From NCBI GenBank assembly GCA_026874595.1, contig CM049306.1, positions 16,015,019-16,079,018 on the forward strand: a stretch of 64,000 nucleotides of DNA, in the 5' to 3' direction. A program made the position numbers and the translations under genes. The stretch is from Sipunculus nudus (lineage: Eukaryota; Annelida; Sipuncula; Golfingiida; Sipunculidae). This document shows positions 25,120-38,013 of the stretch, in pieces (the stretch's first letter is position 1; each line of letters starts with the position of its first letter). The notes beneath the pieces are model-generated. The model did no database searches. It saw only the letters and a list, made by a program, of their open reading frames with translations, and was not told the DNA's origin.

Positions 25120-25870
25120 ATAAAGTATGTGGGTGAAGTTTTCTTTTTTCATTTATGGGTTCACACAAAATATGTCAACTTTGGTATAGTAAGTGCAGAA
25201 AGAATACCAGATGTTCTAGGATTTTACAAAGTTAAGTTCCAATTCTGATGATACCTTTTATGAATTCTTTGAGGAGATAGAGGTAAAAATCCCTGTTAGC
25301 AATTTTACAGAGATGTGGCTCATTCACTGAAAACAAAAATCATTCTCTGCAAAAAAATAAGAGTGGTACAACATATACATCAGCAATTTTTGTTTCATTT
25401 ATGGTTTCAGATAAAATAAGATAAATTTGGTATAGTAAAAGCAGAAAGAATACCAGATGTACTAGGATTCACAAAGTTAAGTTCAATTTCTGATGATACC
25501 TTAATGAAATACTTTGAGCAGATCTAGATCAAAATCCCTATTTGCATTTTAACAGAGATGTTGCTCATTCATTTAAAACAAAAATCATTCTCTGCAAAAA
25601 AAATAAGAGTGGTACAACATATACATCAGCAATTTTTGTTTCATTTATGGGTTCAGATAAAATAAGATAAATTTGGTATAGTAAGAGCAGAAAGAATACC
25701 AGATGTGCTAGGATTCACAAAGTTAAGTTCAGTTTCTGATGATACCTTTATGAAATGCTTTGAGGTGATCTAGATCAAAATCCCTGTTAGCATTTTTAGA
25801 GATGTTGCTCATTCATTGAAAATGAAAATCATTCTCTGCAAAAAATAAGAGTGTGGCCCCATACATAAGT
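25120..25870. repeat. 246-bp tandem repeat, three copies
   Basis: The marker GCAGAAAGAATACCAGATG occurs at 25195, 25441 and 25687, exactly 246 bases apart. Copies are well over 85% alike by eye. No terminal structures seen. Confidence 0.9.
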
Positions 25871-27337
25871 AATTTTTTTGGGTCTAATTCAGGAATATCC
25901 TTAGAACCACCACAGACTATATGATCAACACAGGGATTATGTGAACATTCGCACAAACATTTGCAATTTGAACAATAAGGCCATCAACATTTGTAAAACA
26001 TCAAGGTTGACAGTGTGGTAAGTTTTCATGTTCCATTGTAGAATCTTGATTACGTCAGGTCATGGTGACGATCATGCTCAGAATCTGTCACTCATCTTAT
26101 CAGTTAAATACCTCCAGAGTTCTATGACAGCTGGTCCATTCTCCCGTTAGCTCAGTATCTAGTTTCATTTGTTTCTGCTTACAGTACCAAAAAAGGAAGC
26201 TGAGATGTGAATAGTGTAGATGATTTTGTTTCCATTCATGTTTAGAATCAATGAATAATGAAATCTCAGAATGATCACCATTATCTTGGGTATCAGCAGA
26301 ACCTCAGGAATTATTATTTAAGCTTTATACTGACAGAGTTTGAAAAATGCCATACTTTGATATATAGCTTCAGATAAGCCTCAATTACCATATTCTGCTG
26401 GATTGATTGAGTAATATTATTGTGTGATGTGCAGTTTCAGAAGATACAACTTTTTAATAAATATGAAGTTCCATATTCTCAAGTAATGTAATATGTATAT
26501 TTACTTTGAAAACACATATGTACTAGCTGTTAATGTAAAATGTCATTTTGTCTGATGACCAGCAAGCAAAGTATAATCACTCTTATGATAAATGTAAATT
26601 ATAATAAAACAGTTAATACATATGTATCAAAGACTATGATCTTTTGGTTGGTAATACAACTGCATTGAGTCTTTCCATATTCAATAAAGTTATGTGTATG
26701 TTGCTACACTGTCTATAAATATTGATTGATATATACACTTCAGTTGGATGCAAGCAGTAATGGTGTGAGCTTTATACTGTCCCAGGGATTAATAACTCTA
26801 GCAGGAAGGTACCGGGCCTCATTTACATGCAACCACTCTTGAGCACCTGTGGATTAACATGCAAGTTTGCGTTTCTGATGCTCTTGCTGAAAGCTTTTCC
26901 TGAATATAGAAGTCAAGTTTTCCTGTTATTCTTCCTTGTTCATAGATCCAATTATTCTTTTTTTCCTTAATATTTCCAGATTATGACCACTGAAATCAGA
27001 CTGCAGGTTCTATTTCCTCTTCCTTCACAGTGTTTTTATGCAGTTTAATGTAGTAGATAGAGAGGTAAATGAATTTATGGACTTTTATACGAGCAGATAG
27101 TTTGCTCATGCATGCCAAACATTTATGTGTTTGGAATTCTACCAATGGTCAAAGGCAGCCTGCTTAAATCAGTGCTGTTTACCAAATTGATTGACTGCAT
27201 TTTCCCTTTGATCATTGTTAGCATGGACAGCCTCATTTCATGCAAGTAATGATAATCTTGTGAAATCAGAGTCTGCCAGATGGAAGTTTCATGCTTTATT
27301 TATTCAGTGCTCGAAAACACTATCCTGAATCTGGTTT

Positions 27338-27362
27338 ATATATATATATATATATATATATA
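27338..27362. repeat. (TA)n microsatellite
   Basis: About 12 TA units in otherwise ordinary intron. Confidence 0.85.
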
Positions 27363-28629
27363 AATGATGTGTATGTTTATATCAATCCATGACACATTTT
27401 ACTTAACTAGTTTCTGTCCATATCAAGGACCATTTTGTGATCATTGTGTTAATTACTAACAATTTAACTTTAGCAAAAAATACCTGCAGGCACAAATGTT
27501 TTTGAAAACCAAAATTACCTAGTTCATACTGTGGCCATGTTACAAATTTCATTTTTTTTTTAGTATTTCATAGTGATACATTTGATGATATAGATTCTTT
27601 GGGTAAAAAAACGTTTTCATCCAAGTTTTTTATAGTCTACATACTCAATTTTCATGTTTGGCTGATATGATATTGGTCATGTATGAACTTTAACACTGAG
27701 CCTATATTTTGTGTAACTTGAATGATTAGATAATGACAAGACCTCATTAAGTGGATATATAGTCTATAGTTTTCTGAGTGTATTGATGCAGCTGCTGAAA
27801 AATCAGTTTTTAAGTTATATGAAATAGATATTTGTCGTCAGTAAATTTTGTATTTGAGAATTAAACTGACGATTTAAACACTAGGAATGCTGGTAGTGTT
27901 AGAAGTAGGAAGGTAATCTATTGGAAGCATGACAATCACAAATCTGGTTGTGCAGATTACATTCATTTCTAGTGTGAGCTTAAAGCCAACTTGTAATGGC
28001 AGGAGTAGATGTCCATCAATGCAGAAACGAAAACAGAGCTGGAAAATGTAATGGATGAGCACCAATGCAGAGATCAATGTGAATGGAAAAACTACTAAAG
28101 AAACTCCCAAACTTCAAAGACGGCAGTGAAGGTTTCTCAGGTTAAAGCTCAAGGTCATTTAAAAGACTCACCATTACTGCCCATGCTGTAACTGGCAGTT
28201 GTACAGAAAGATAACAGCGTTGGAGCAAAAAAAAATAAAATGACTGATTCAAATGCTTCTTGTTTACTGCTTCATTATGCATAGAAGAAGTACTGTCAAA
28301 ACTGTGCTCTTATGGAAAATCACAGCTGTTGAAATGAGAAACTGTTGCCTGCTCTTGTACATGTTGCACATAGTCTGTCACCTCTGCAGTCCGGGGAATA
28401 TTTGGGAATATGTGAAAAAGAGACATTACAGTGTAATATTTAGAGCTATTTTTTTAATAATTTTGCCCTGTCACATAGTCTAAAAACCAAAATGGAACTC
28501 TGCAGATGTACATACTCAGCTTAAGAATTAGATACGTGATTTAAATATCTAAAAAATTATGGTAACCTCCACCAAAAAAATAAAATTAAAAAGAAAGGTA
28601 TGTCCATTATATGAAGTAGCATCTATAGT

Positions 28630-29251
28630 CCATTCTACCACCCCTGTCCACCTGATTTTTTCGATTATTTTTTTTTGTGAATCAAAGAACGCCAAAACTT
28701 TTTGACCTTAGGGCAGAAAGAGGAAAAAGCATAATTAACTATTATGGAAATAATAGCCTACCTTGCGTAATTTTCCTGTAAACAATTTAAAACCATTTAA
28801 TGAATAACAAGTCTATTCTGTAGCGACATATTGCCACTTATCTGTGAAATGGGCATATCAGGGAATAGTGATGATATCATAATAGATGTGACGTACTAAA
28901 GAGGCACCAACATTCACAGTACCGATAATCAAGACCTGCCGACCGCTGTTTACAGCAAGACTTGTATTCTCTGCGTGCATGTGCTTCATTGTTATGTCAC
29001 ATTTATTCATACCTTTCCCATACCCAAGGAAGATAAACAATGGCCACTTATTAGGGTGCCATGAACCACGGATATGTTATATGAGACATGTCAACCGGGG
29101 TGTAAAGTAAATAATATTTATATCGTGAATAGGTAAGGTACCAAAAGTTACGCTTTTGCCTCTTTATGCCACTGGTGCAAAATTTGTTTGGCAGGTTTGT
29201 CTTATATAGAGAAAACTGCGAAAACTCAGGTGGACAGGGGGTGTGGAATGG
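28630..29251. mobile_element. Inverted-repeat DNA element, about 620 bp
   Basis: The left end CCATTCTACCACCCCTGTCC continues ACCTGA; the right end is its inverted relative (CCATTCCACACCCCCTGTCC then ACCTGA on the - strand), about 22 of 26 matching. Flanks share TATAG/TATAGA, so the target may be a short TA-rich duplication. No transposase frame; non-autonomous. Superfamily not assigned. Confidence 0.6.
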
Positions 29252-30499
29252 TTTATAGAGGATCCAGGAAAGAATAAATCAGGAAGGGATGGTGATGAGA
29301 TGAAGATAGAATTATGTTCCTTATTGACTGGCTGTAAAAAGAGGCATATAAAACAATACCATGCATATGATAATATGTCAGATCTTACAGGAAATGAAAA
29401 TTGTATATTTTATTTAACATTTAGCAAATTATCAACATGTTACTGAAACTCTCCAAACCCAAATGTATAGAGATCTAGGGCAGTACAGAACTTGTACAGA
29501 ACATCCCAGATAAAGTCAAGGACTGCTGAAACTTTTCACTGCTTTAAACAGCCTTTTTGGTTTTAGAATCAAATAGAAGAGTTCTTGTTGACCTTATGTT
29601 GTACTTTGAAGTAACTTCAGGAGAGAAAAACCCACAAGAATTGGATTGTGTGCTTAATAAAAAGAAACTTAAACCTTGTTTGTAGCTGATTTACCTTTGA
29701 GTCTTTGAAGGTGTCCTCCTCTGCAGCTGATTTTCACCTATTTCAAAGTAGATCTAATCATTCCTGGGAATCTTGCAGGTAGACAGCATTGGTTTTTCCA
29801 CTCATTTAAAAAGAGAGGCAATATTCCACTTTTTTATCACCTTATTCTATATAAACAGCCCAAGGTCTCCTTTGGTTAGGAAGTCATGCACAACAAGCCC
29901 TGTGATAACAATTTTTCATGATGTATTTGTCAATTTTATATTTGTGTAGAATGATGATGACCAGATGATCAGTATTGCTATTAAATGTCAGAAATTTCAA
30001 GAACAATTATAAACAAATTAATGATCAGTGACTTCTGTAATTCATCAGCTTTAAAACAAATAAGGTGATTGAAATGAACAGATGTTTGGACTTGGACAGG
30101 TAACTAGATATTATAATAGAATGATATATCATAATGTCCAGTTTGTATTCATATTTGCCCAGATTTGACTGTTTCATGTTTGCATTAGCAGTGATTTTGG
30201 GTTGGCTTGTTTGGAAAACATTTCTTGATTTGCCTTCATTTTGGCATCACAAACCACCCTTGGTAAAATGATGTTTAACCTGCACAGGTCACAGTTGGAT
30301 TTGGATGAAGTATGGGCATCAGGTCTCTTTTGTCATCGTCATTAGTCAGCCTGTAATTACTCGCAAACTGGGATGACTGAATTATTTTAATAAAATAATT
30401 CTGGATATTGCTATAATTCCATAGATTTCATTAACTTACAGGTCACCTTTGTGCTTGTTAAATGGCGTTATATTGACCTTTGAAGCTGATCACTTTGCA

Positions 30500-30645
30500 G
30501 AAGGCTGACCTTTGGCTAAATCTGTCAGAAGATCAAGACACATCATACCAAAGTTGAATTATCTAAATTGGCTCCCTATAAGTAGAATATACACACTGGT
30601 GGTTCTGACAACGATGCAGGAAACCTTACTCAAAGCCAGTTATTA
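30500..30645 (+). pseudogene. LINE reverse-transcriptase C-terminal fragment
   Basis: Frame from 30512 reads RRSRHIIPKLNYLNWLPIS then RIYTLVVLTTM. This resembles the (K/R)-x-x-HI-x-P-x-L-x-x-LHWLP-x-x-x-RI-x-(Y/F)-K-(I/L) segment found just after the reverse-transcriptase domain in CR1/L2/Jockey-type LINEs. The frame is preceded by a stop and loses similarity after about 45 residues. A small decayed fragment; clade not assigned. Confidence 0.5.
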
Positions 30646-30659
30646 TATACATTCTTTAC

Positions 30660-30706
30660 ACAGCGCTTTACCTATAGGGCTACTACCTATATCGTAAGGC
30701 GCTGTT
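30660..30706. repeat. 47-bp imperfect palindrome
   Basis: ACAGCGCTTTACCTATAGG and, inverted, ACAGCGCCTTACGATATAGG enclose a short loop. It sits at the border between the LINE fragment and the CpG-richer island. Confidence 0.6.
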
Positions 30707-30709
30707 TGT

Positions 30710-31330
30710 TATGACCTCGTATCCTGAATTGCTACACCAGAGGGGAGCACTGTATTTTTGTCCAATCAGATGAGACCTTGTGCTGGAAGACAAAGCCAAG
30801 CTAGGAATACACGGAGCCAATCATGTTTATTTCATTTTGAGTGACAGCTCATCGCCCCGCGTAACCATCTGAACAGGCCACAGGCTCAGAGAGAATTGCC
30901 CCTGACTTGGTTTGCTTAGGGCCTTGGGCACATAGGATGCTCGGCCGGTGAGCTGTAATTCAATCAAAACGTAACAACAAAGGCTGCATGCACACCTCAC
31001 TGGCTTGTATCAGTTCTGCAGACAACAGATAAATGGCTACGCTAACACAGTCATAATGTCATAATCGAAATGGTCGATGATGCAAGAATGCAGAGGGAGC
31101 AATTTAAATTCAACCGGAAACTCATCAAGCGGCGCTTGAAGCGCAGCAATGGACGGAGCCAGGATGCTTGTTGAGTGTTTGTTTATTGGCATCTGATTGG
31201 CTGCTTGTCACATCATACGCCATCTGGTGTCTAAATATATCATAAACAGTCAGAGTTTGCAGCGTGAAAATCAGTTGCTTCTTTAGAAGCGCAAGATTTC
31301 CACTGCCTTGGGAGCGTAGTTATTATACCA
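30710..31330 (+). promoter_or_regulatory. CpG-richer island with CCAAT boxes, possible intronic promoter
   Basis: This stretch is visibly richer in G+C and CpG than the surrounding intron and contains none of the recognised repeats. It has CCAAT at 30762 and 30817, and the inverted form ATTGG at 31185 and 31196. There is no clear TATA box. A 34-codon open frame with a good start context lies at 31070-31174. It could be an alternative promoter of the adhesion gene, a promoter of an unrelated intronic transcript, or an unrecognised single-copy element. Inference only. Confidence 0.3.
31070..31174 (+). other. 34-codon basic open frame in the island (unproven)
   Basis: ATG in the context GAAATGG (A at -3, G at +4), then 34 codons to TGA. 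The product would be strongly charged, with 11 Lys/Arg, including the run KLIKRRLKR. I do not recognise it. It is too short to rule out chance. No splice donor of good quality lies inside it, so it is not an obvious alternative first exon. Confidence 0.2.
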
Positions 31331-31703
31331 TTGAGAATATTGTCAAATTTATCAGTCACAAGGAGCATCACTATCATCCATTGTCCACTAGAAACTTAAA
31401 GTCTGCAAAGCATCCGCCTAGTAATGTGTCAGGTCACTAATCCAAAGGTGCAAAGGGACCTCCTGAGAATCTGTTTTAAATGCCCATCAGAGGGCTATAC
31501 ATTCTGTTAACATCATGGTGTCACCAAAATGCAACCTATATATACATATTTCGCCTGCAAACAGTTTCATGGTGCAACTTGGTCCTTGTGTGAAAAGTGA
31601 TAAATGCTAGTGTATAAAGATCTACACAAGCCATATAACAATATGGTGATACTCCAGGACAGTCTTTTTTTCTTTTTTGATAGAGGTAACTGCCTCTTTT
31701 TTT

Positions 31704-31960
31704 AGCTCAGCTGACTGCAAGTCATCTGAGCTATAGTTGTGGTCCGTTGTCCGTCGTCCATCTGTCCATCTGTCTGCACATCCGTCTTTTAGACTGGCAT
31801 GTTGTGAAACCTTTAGACCTACGAATCCAAAATTCTGCATAATGTTCCCGACCAATCCACTTACAACTTCCACAAAATTAATCATGCATTACCATTGCGA
31901 AGCCATGCAGCTCGGTGAAATCTGCTGGAGACGGGTTGGTGTTAACATGTTACTTTAGTA
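31704..31960 (+). mobile_element. HINE-like element D1, 5' fragment
   Basis: Starts after a T-run with the hairpin AGCTCAGCTGACT / AGTCATCTGAGCT, then a leader GTCCGTTGTCCGTCGTCC, as in D2 and D3. Similarity to the D core (AGACCTACGAATCCAAAATT) continues to about 31880. No matching 3' end on the + strand follows, so it is truncated. Confidence 0.65.
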
Positions 31961-32360
31961 ACTATTTACAAGCTGTAGTATGCAAGCGAATATCCTTTTT
32001 TTCCATCAGCTTATCAGTATTTCACCGGTGGCTGAGCCTGTTAAATAATTGGCGACGGCTGGCGCAATTCGGCGGCTCAAGAAAACTATCAGCGGAGGCT
32101 TGCTCATAAAATAAAAGGCGGCAGCTGGCACAATTCGGCAGTGGCTCCCAGGTCTGGTGGTATGACCCAGCAATGAGGAAGATTACTCACCAAGGGCCCA
32201 TAGTTACAGTAGTCATAGGGCCTGGTTAATGCAAGGATATAAAAATGAGGGTGTGACACTGCCGTGTCACGTAGTCCAAAACCAGAATGGGATTCTGCAG
32301 ATGTACATATATGTAGTTGGGACTCTGCAGATGTATCTATATGTAGTTAAGTAAGCATTA

Positions 32361-32395
32361 AAACATGGGACCCTGGGTCACTGTGCTCAGCTGAC
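32361..32395 (-). mobile_element. D-type 3' terminus on the minus strand
   Basis: GGGACCCTGGGTCACTGTGC followed by TCAGCTGA is the inverted form of the D 3' end (subterminal repeat plus GACCC/GGGTC palindrome). A solitary terminus; the rest of that element is not recognisable. Confidence 0.45.
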
Positions 32396-32714
32396 GTTGA
32401 CCTTGAAGGTAAAAATCTTAAATAATATAAAAAACAGAGTTAAAAGTCTAAGAGGAAAAGGTAATATAGACCATGGCTGGTTGGCATGATTGGTTTGTAT
32501 TGATGAGTAAGAAATTGTTGCAAATGATATTTTGTGACCAGATCATGCATTTACTAATGTTAAAATTGAAGCATGTGAGCATGCAGTTTGTGAACATAAG
32601 ATTTATATTATTACTTTGATCAGTGGTTGGCTTTTTGATAAACTGTTGACAGTCCAGTAGTTTAAACATTTGTTCAATTGGATCTATTTTTTATAATATA
32701 TATTATAAAATATA

Positions 32715-32895
32715 TAAGGTAGTGTTACCCTCCGATGTAAATGCTCTATGGCCTACAGACTAGGCCCGAGCGGTATAACTCTGAAGAAAAACAACACTGT
32801 TAATTCACAACAGTCTGTTTCAGGGGACGCGACCAGATCATCGGGTGAATGTGGTTAGAATGAAGCTAACAGCGTGGTTTGAAAAGCCGTGACTT
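32715..32895 (+). repeat. Fold-back repeat R1
   Basis: Head TAAGGTAGTGTTACCCTCCG follows a TA-rich tract and continues through CTATGGCCTACAGACTAGGC to AACTCTGAAGAAAAACAACA. An internal segment is then bounded by ATTCAC (32803) and GTGAAT (32850), and the right inverted arm (32856-32885) is decayed. A second copy, R2, lies at 39801-39976 in opposite orientation, with the internal segment turned around relative to the head. Confidence 0.7.
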
Positions 32896-32928
32896 TATGA
32901 GATTACGAGATTATGCTTTGTGCGATTC

Positions 32929-32955
32929 GGGGCGGGGGGTGGGGGGTGGCGGGGG
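32929..32955 (+). repeat. G-rich tract with quadruplex potential
   Basis: Five runs of two to six G (GGGG, GGGGGG, GGGGGG, GG, GGGGG) separated by one or two bases, just downstream of R1. Confidence 0.75.
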
Positions 32956-33988
32956 ATGATTGGTCGGGGTACACATGCAATACTGGAACATAACAGGGTG
33001 GGGCAAAGAGGTTATTAATAGTTATTTATAGTTGTAAATTATGTCATTATGTTTGACAGTTAACAAGGTTCCTGCAAGCCCTTTTTACAGGCAGGATAAC
33101 TGGCATATTCCTCATTTGATCAAGGGCTTTTCTCTTACTCCGGTTGCTCAGAAATGAACAGAAAAATTGCTTATTCAGTCAGATACTGATGCTTGGTCAT
33201 TAAAGTTATTGAGGTTGATGTGCAATATTTAAAAAAAATGATATACTGCTCGGTTAACATTCAGGAAAACCATTGGGAAAAGCTGTTATAAGTATGGAAA
33301 AAATATGCATGCATTTTTGTTATCCAATTCCAGCCAATATAAGCCATTTTAGTGTACGTATAACCGCGAAACAATGTCGGCAGCCAGCAACCACTCATAA
33401 CTACTATATATTACAATCATGCTACAAATGTCATTCGCGTTAACACCTATGGATAAATGTCATAAAATCCTTGAGCGAAAACTAAACTTTTAAGCGAGTC
33501 TGATTGGTTTGCAATTTGAAGTTAAAACGCGAGACCAAATCAGTGTCTAACAGCTGCAGACACCGGCTGCTTCAACCACTGACAAACATGTTGCCACATG
33601 TTAATATCAAGGGTCACAGAGGTCATGGGGATGAAGTCTGACACCTGCGAAAATTCATGACAGAATTCCTATTTCAATTAAGACGCTTGACAAATTACGT
33701 ATACAATTTCGACTAGGAAGGTTCAGCGCAGGAAAAAACACATGTCGATCTCAGTCTAGGCCAAATGGAATCAGGGATTTTGTGGTTGTGCTAGTGAGTT
33801 GCTCTGTTCACATTACATCAAGAAGAATTCACAATATGTGTTTTAAGAAATCAAATTTTCATGATTATTATAAAAACCCTTTGGCTGGGGTCAATTATGT
33901 GATCTCTCTCCCTCCTCAAATGACAAGATTATTACCAAAAGTTTTGATTTATTTAGAGACACTCGCAGGTGAAGCATGACTTTCTGTA

Positions 33989-33990
<2 letters not shown>

Positions 33991-34062
<72 letters not shown>
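33991..34062. repeat. (TA)n microsatellite, about 36 units
   Basis: Uninterrupted TA run. Confidence 0.95.
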
Positions 34063-34064
<2 letters not shown>

Positions 34065-34639
34065 ACAAACTTTTCTGCCCTTTCACATAACACCATGTGA
34101 TACAGTTTATAAAAGAAGCAAACAGTACATCAAGTCATGACACTTTAAGTTCGGCACACAAAAAACGATTATCTGCTTGATTTGTCATGCAAGTGAGCGC
34201 ACGAAAACAGTTGCTCAGCGGATGCAAACAATGATATCTATTTCTCTCAATAGCTGAATTGAAACCTTTGATTTTCAAAGATGTTTTTAGCAATGTAATG
34301 TTATATCAGTTGAGATCAATTAATTCATGTGTACCCAACATCTGTCACAAGAAATGAGGAAAGTCATAACAATTTTCATCTGATCAAATAAGCACTCAGC
34401 TTCACCAAAACATGCTATATTGTCAGATCTGAAAACACTATTGGGGAACCCCCATTCCCACCCACTCTCTGCCTTGTACACGCCTGGCGTGATATTTAAT
34501 AAAATTAATTTATCTAAAGGGTAATTACCTTCTCAAAATATTCGTTAAGTATGTTTAATATTTTTGTACATATAAATATAATTGCATTAGACTGAGACAA
34601 CATTTTGTCCATTTATTATTTGCCTCATCTTTACTGCTC

Positions 34640-34770
34640 AGCCGGCTAGCCAGGCACAAGGTTGTCCACTCAGCCATCATCATTGTTCTTAGACCTGAGC
34701 TGGCTCAGCCGGCTAGCCAGCCATTTTTTCTTCTAGCCAGCCAATTTACTGGTCAACGGCTGGCTCCAAG
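34640..34770. repeat. GCTCAGCCGGCTAGCCAG repeats
   Basis: The 18-mer GCTCAGCCGGCTAGCCAG occurs around 34638 and 34704, with a third decayed copy following. The motif is nearly palindromic. Related GGCTGGC phrases occur at 32055-32150. Confidence 0.6.
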
Positions 34771-34774
34771 GTCT

Positions 34775-34980
34775 GCATTCAACCACGGAGCCGCCCAAAG
34801 GGCACCCATGTTTGTGAGTGAAACATGGCCATTGGGCAAGGCCTTCCCATTAACCCTGCAGAGCCCTTTCCCCTGGGTTGGGGCCAACCTGGAAAATCTC
34901 ATTGCCTCGGCTGAGATTGGAACTTACTATCTTTCGGCTTTGAGTCCCGCACTCTATTCCTCAGCCACAGAGGCTGGTTC
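34775..34980 (-). mobile_element. tRNA-derived SINE (minus strand)
   Basis: Read on the - strand from 34976: CCTCTGTGGCTGAGGAATAG carries an A-box-like TGGCTGAGG, then an anticodon-arm-like GGACTCAAAGCC, then AAGTTCCAATCTC, a B-box relative (GTTCRANTC) at 34913-34925. The head is about 72 bases. ACTCAAAG would place CAA in the anticodon position, hinting at tRNA-Leu. The tail continues leftward to about 34775 without a clear poly(A). The forward-strand 61-aa frame over this block is a shadow. It abuts the start of D2. Confidence 0.55.
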
Positions 34981-36709
34981 CAGGACTTGTTAGCTCAGCT
35001 GACTGAAATTCATCTGAGCTATAGCGCTCACTCTTTGTCCGTCGTCCGTCTGTCCGTCTGTCCGTCTGTCCGTCCGTTAACCAGGCACAAATCGTAACCG
35101 CTGGACCTAGAACCTTGTAACTTGGGATTCTGAGAGGTCCATAAAAAATCTCCTTGGAAACCAGAAATTAGGTCTCTGTTACCCATATCCTTCGAGCTAT
35201 GTGGCACCAAAGTACCCCCCAGAAAAGTCAAAAATTTTATACAAAAACTTCAATATCTCATTAACTACTTGACTGATGGTCATGATTTTTGGCATACATA
35301 TTGATCATGAGATGTTACATCACTTCCTGCAGACTGGTGGCGCCACCTGTATTTTTCGATTTTTTACGATTTTTTTTCTCTATTTTTGAGACCTTTAAAA
35401 ATGTGAACATCTGTTAACAAGGCACAAATCATAAAGACTGGACTTAGAATCATAATTCTTGAAACACTGAGAGGTCCATGAAAAATCTCCTTGGAAACCA
35501 GAAATTAGGTCTCTATTACCCATATCCTTCGAGCTATGGGGCCCCAAAGTACCCCCCAGAATAGTAAAAAATTTCATACAAAAACTTCAATATCTCAATA
35601 ACTACATCACTGATGGTCTTCATTTTTGGCATACATATTGATCATGAGATGTTCGATCAGTTCCTGCAGACTGGTGGCGCCACCTGTACTGTTTGATTTT
35701 TTACGATTTTTTCCTCTATTTTTGAGACCTTTGAGGATGCTGTCATCTGTTAGCGTGGCACAAATCGTAACGACTGGACCTAGAATCTTCATTTTCGACA
35801 CACTGAGAGACCTATGAAAAGTCTCCATGGAAACCAGAAATTAGGTCTCTGTTACCCATGTCCTTCGAGCTATGGGGCCCAAAATTACCCCCCAGAATAG
35901 TCAAAAATTTCATACAAAAACTTCAATATCTCATTAACTACATCACTGATGGTCATGATTTTCGACATACATATTGATCATGAGATGTTTCATCAGTTTC
36001 TGCAGACTGGTGGCGCCACCTGTATTTTTCAATGTTCACGAATTGTTTTCTCCATTTTTGAGACCTTTAAGGATGTAGTTATCTGTCAACAGGGTACAAA
36101 TCATAACGACTGGACCTAGAATCTTCGTTCTTGACACACAGGGAGACCCATGATAAGTCTCCATGGAAACCTGAAATTTGGTCTCTGTTACCCATATCCT
36201 TTGAGCTATGGCACTCCAAAGTACAGCTCAGAATAATGGAAAATTTGATACAAAAGCTAAAGTATCTGAACAACTAATGCAGAGATAACCATAATTGTTT
36301 GCATGGATATTGATCATGGAGTGTTTCATAAGTTTCTGCAGACTGGTGGCACCACCTGTATTTGTTCGGGTTTTTTTACGAAATTTTTCTGTATTTTTGA
36401 GACCTTTAAAGATATGAACATCTGTTAACAGGGCACAAATCATAAAAACTGGACCAAGAATCTTCATTCTGGACACACAGGGAGACCCATGAAAAGTCTC
36501 CATGGAAACTTGAAATTAAGTCTTTGTTACCCATATTCTTTAAGCTGTATGGGTCCAAAATACCCCCCCCCCCAGAATAATGGAAAATTTGATACAAAAA
36601 CTGCAATATTTCAATAACTACAACACTGATGGTCATGATTTTCGGCATACATATTGATCATGAGCTGTTCCATCAGTTTCTGCAGACTGGGTGTGCCACC
36701 TCTATTTTT

Positions 36710-38013
36710 ATGCCCCCGCCACAAAGTGGCCGGGGCATATAGTTTTACCCATGTCCGTCATTCCGTCCTTCCGTCCTTCCGAAATCAAACAGTTGTACGG
36801 ACTTTTTTTCGCAATGCCTGCAGATATTGGCCTGATTTTTGGTGTGTGGGCAGATATAGACCAGTTACAGATCGAGTTCGCGTATCGACCCGGTTGACCT
36901 ACTTTTGACTGTTTTACGGCTCCTAAACTTAGAAAATTTCATGAAAAATAGAAATATTCATGACAGATACACATGTACGGACTTTTTTTCGGAATGCCTG
37001 CAGATATTGGCCTGATTTTTGGTGTGTGAGCAGATATAGACCAGTTACAGATCGAGTTCGCGTTTCGTCCCCGTTGACCTACTTTTGACCGTATTACGGC
37101 TCCTAAACTTAGAAGTTTTCATGAAAAATGTGAAATTTCATGACAAATACACATGTACGGACTTTTTTTCGCAGTGCCTGCAGATGTTGGCCTGATTTTT
37201 GGTGTGTAGACAGATATAGACCAGTTACAGATGGAGTTCCTATTTCGTCCCGGTTGACCTACTTTTGACTGTTTTACGGCTCCTGAACATAGAAAATTTC
37301 ATGTAAAATATATATTTTCATGACAAATACACTTGTACAGACTTTTCTTCACAATACCTGCAGATATTGGCCTGATTTTTAGTGTGTGGGCAGATAATGA
37401 CCAGTTACAGATCAAGTTCACGTTTTATCCCAGTTGACCTATTTTTGACCGTTTGACGGTGCTCTAACATAGAAAATTTCATAAAAAGGTGCACATGTAT
37501 GGACTTTTTTTTGCAGTGCCTGTAGATTCAGGCCTGATTTTTGGTGTGTAGGCAGATAATGACCAGTTACAGATCGAGTTCTTGTTTTGTCTCAGTTGAC
37601 CTACTTTTGACCATTTGACTGCTCCTGAACATAGAAAGTTTCATGAAAAATATAAATTTTCATAACAAATGCATATGTACTGACTTTTTTGTACTGATAA
37701 TGACAGTTACAGATCGAGTTTGCGTTTCATCCCGGTTGACCTACTTTTGATTGTTTTACGGCTCCTAAACATAGAAAATTTCATGAAAGACAGAAATTTT
37801 TATGGAAAATGCACATGTATGGACTTTTTTTCACAATGCCTGCATATACTGGCATGATTTTTGGTGTGTTGCTTGATAATGAGTTTGCATTTTACCCTTG
37901 TTTACCTACTTTTGACCATACGACACCTCCTGAACTTAAAAAATTTTCCAAATTTTACAAATGTTTCTAATTTGCCCAAGGTGGGGGCATTTGTGTCGTT
38001 CCGACACATCTAG
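36710..38013 (+). mobile_element. HINE-like element A2 (nested in D2)
   Basis: Starts ATGCCCCCGCC after five Ts. The 3' end has GGTGGGGGCAT (one change from the A consensus), the stem-loop GTGTCG-TTC-CGACAC and ATCTAG before TTTTT. Core units are 180 bp (GCCTGCAGATATTGGCC at about 36820 and 37000). It has no C insertion, unlike A1, A3 and A4. Confidence 0.88.
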
